A stretch of DNA of 64,000 nucleotides from Rugamonas apoptosis (GTDB taxonomy: Bacteria > Pseudomonadota > Gammaproteobacteria > Burkholderiales > Burkholderiaceae_D): contig NZ_JACEZU010000003.1 of NCBI RefSeq assembly GCF_014042355.1, positions 124,001 to 188,000 on the forward strand, written 5' to 3'. The notes beneath the pieces were generated by a model. That model was not told the origin of the DNA and ran no database searches. It saw only the letters and a program-made list of their open reading frames with translations. Positions 63,454 to 64,000 of this stretch are shown here, one piece after another. Both the position numbers and the translations under genes were made by a program. How positions within the stretch are numbered: the first letter of the stretch is position 1; the number at the start of each line of letters is the position of its first letter.

Positions 63454-64000
63454 ATGTATGCAGCAGTAGATTTGGGTTCCAATAGTTTCCGCCTGCACAT
63501 CGGCAAACACGATGGCGAAGCGATCCGCGTGCTGAAAAGCGTGCGCGAGCCGATCCGGCTGGCGGCCGGCCTGGACGCCAACGGCAACCTGACCGAGGCG
63601 GCCATGCAATCGGCCCTGAATTGCCTCAAGAGCTTCCGCGTCACCCTGGCCGCCTACCAGCTGGAGGCGGTGCGGGTGGTGGCCACTTCCGCCATGCGGG
63701 TGGCGCGCAACGTGTCCGCCTTCCTGCCGGCCGCCGAACAGGCCATCGGCTATCCCATTGAAGTGATTTCCGGCGAGGAAGAGGGACGCCTGATCTACAT
63801 GGGCGTGTCCAACGCGGTGGCGCTGCCGGGCGAGCGGCGGCTGGTGATCGACATCGGCGGCGGCTCCACCGAGCTGATACTGGGGCGCGGCCAGGAGATC
63901 GAGCGGGTCGAGTCGTTCAGCCTGGGCACGGTCAAGCAAAGCCTGTCGTTCTTCGTCGGGGGCCGGATCGATGAGCCGTCGTTCGAAGCGGCCATCCTGT
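63454..64000 (+). CDS. ppx: Ppx/GppA-family exopolyphosphatase, 5' part
   Basis: The first 182 residues of a Ppx/GppA phosphatase running off the window. ATG 63454 is taken; TTCTCC precedes it, so the ribosome site is weak. It has the ASKHA fold motifs: MYAAVDLGSNSFRLHIG (phosphate 1), ATSAMRVARN, the ISGEEEGRLIYMGV loop and VIDIGGGSTELILG (phosphate 2). It hydrolyses polyphosphate or pppGpp. The leader contains short MITE copy 3. Confidence 0.92.
   Translation, partial: MYAAVDLGSNSFRLHIGKHDGEAIRVLKSVREPIRLAAGLDANGNLTEAAMQSALNCLKSFRVTLAAYQLEAVRVVATSAMRVARNVSAFLPAAEQAIGYPIEVISGEEEGRLIYMGVSNAVALPGERRLVIDIGGGSTELILGRGQEIERVESFSLGTVKQSLSFFVGGRIDEPSFEAAIL

Overview
The window looks like a chromosomal segment of a GC-rich betaproteobacterium of the Burkholderiales, most likely Oxalobacteraceae (Massilia/Duganella/Janthinobacterium-like). 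The reasons are the gene content (hemCDXY, ppc, ftsK-lolA-rarA, trxB-smr, serS next to tRNA-Ser, POT transporter, lipoprotein and two-component gene styles), strong GC3 bias and dense coding on both strands. Genus assignment is inference from family resemblance only. I find no CRISPR array, prophage, complete insertion sequence or rRNA.

Layout. 1-3128: 3' end of a nitrous-oxide-reductase maturation cluster (nosF end, nosY, nosL, a small cytochrome c, an ApbE/NosX-type flavin transferase). 3157-4467: a membrane PAS histidine kinase whose ATP-binding residues are degraded. 4468-6555: a lower-GC stretch with unrecognised membrane/lipoprotein genes and a cupin. 6571-6810: two palindromic repeat elements. 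6831-14666: core metabolism (ppc, then hemC-hemD-hemX-hemY, then ppa). 14982-20099: a 1705-residue kinase/ATPase/GAF/GGDEF fusion. 20241-27396: POT peptide transporter, DUF5335, FemAB-like acetyltransferase, a MocR regulator flanked by a decayed copy of the femAB 5' region, and nadE. 27663-35968: P-II, TRIC channel, smr, trxB, ftsK, lolA, rarA and slipin. 36283-39540: BKACE and TauD genes with a divergent AraC regulator and an exceptionally clear operator. 39554-42011: three consecutive lipoprotein genes including a GH10 xylanase. 42193-45836: XRE regulator/hydrolase divergent pair with a double palindrome, serS, and two tRNA-Ser(CGA) genes. 45896-52339: orphan antitoxin, FKBP, AraC regulator divergent from a TPP-enzyme/FAD-dehydrogenase operon, GNAT, and a BrnTA toxin-antitoxin module. 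52496-64000: small genes, TonB receptor, a large hybrid kinase, hotdog thioesterase, spermidine-synthase-like protein, a degenerate diguanylate cyclase and the start of ppx/gppA.

How the genes work together. Recognisable functional units are nosFYL-cytochrome-apbE (N2O reductase maturation), hemCDXY (tetrapyrrole synthesis), trxB-smr-TRIC, ftsK-lolA-rarA, tauD-BKACE with its AraC regulator, the lipoprotein/serine hydrolase/xylanase run, AraC with TPP enzyme and FAD dehydrogenase, and serS with its cognate tRNA genes. Cyclic-di-GMP signalling appears twice: an apparently active GGEEF domain on the giant kinase fusion, and a membrane GGAEF protein that has lost both metal-ligand acids but keeps the inhibitory site.

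Most unusual items: (1) a MITE-like repeat family in three copies whose ends carry stop codons, one of which is the actual ppa stop; (2) the diverged ~130-bp direct repeat with a frameshifted femAB remnant flanking a MocR gene; (3) two signalling proteins that look like pseudoenzymes; (4) well-formed candidate operators for AraC and XRE regulators of uncharacterised catabolic units. I did not find a wholly new defence or conjugative system. The best candidates for undescribed biology are the tauD-BKACE unit, the TPP/FAD operon and the repeat families.
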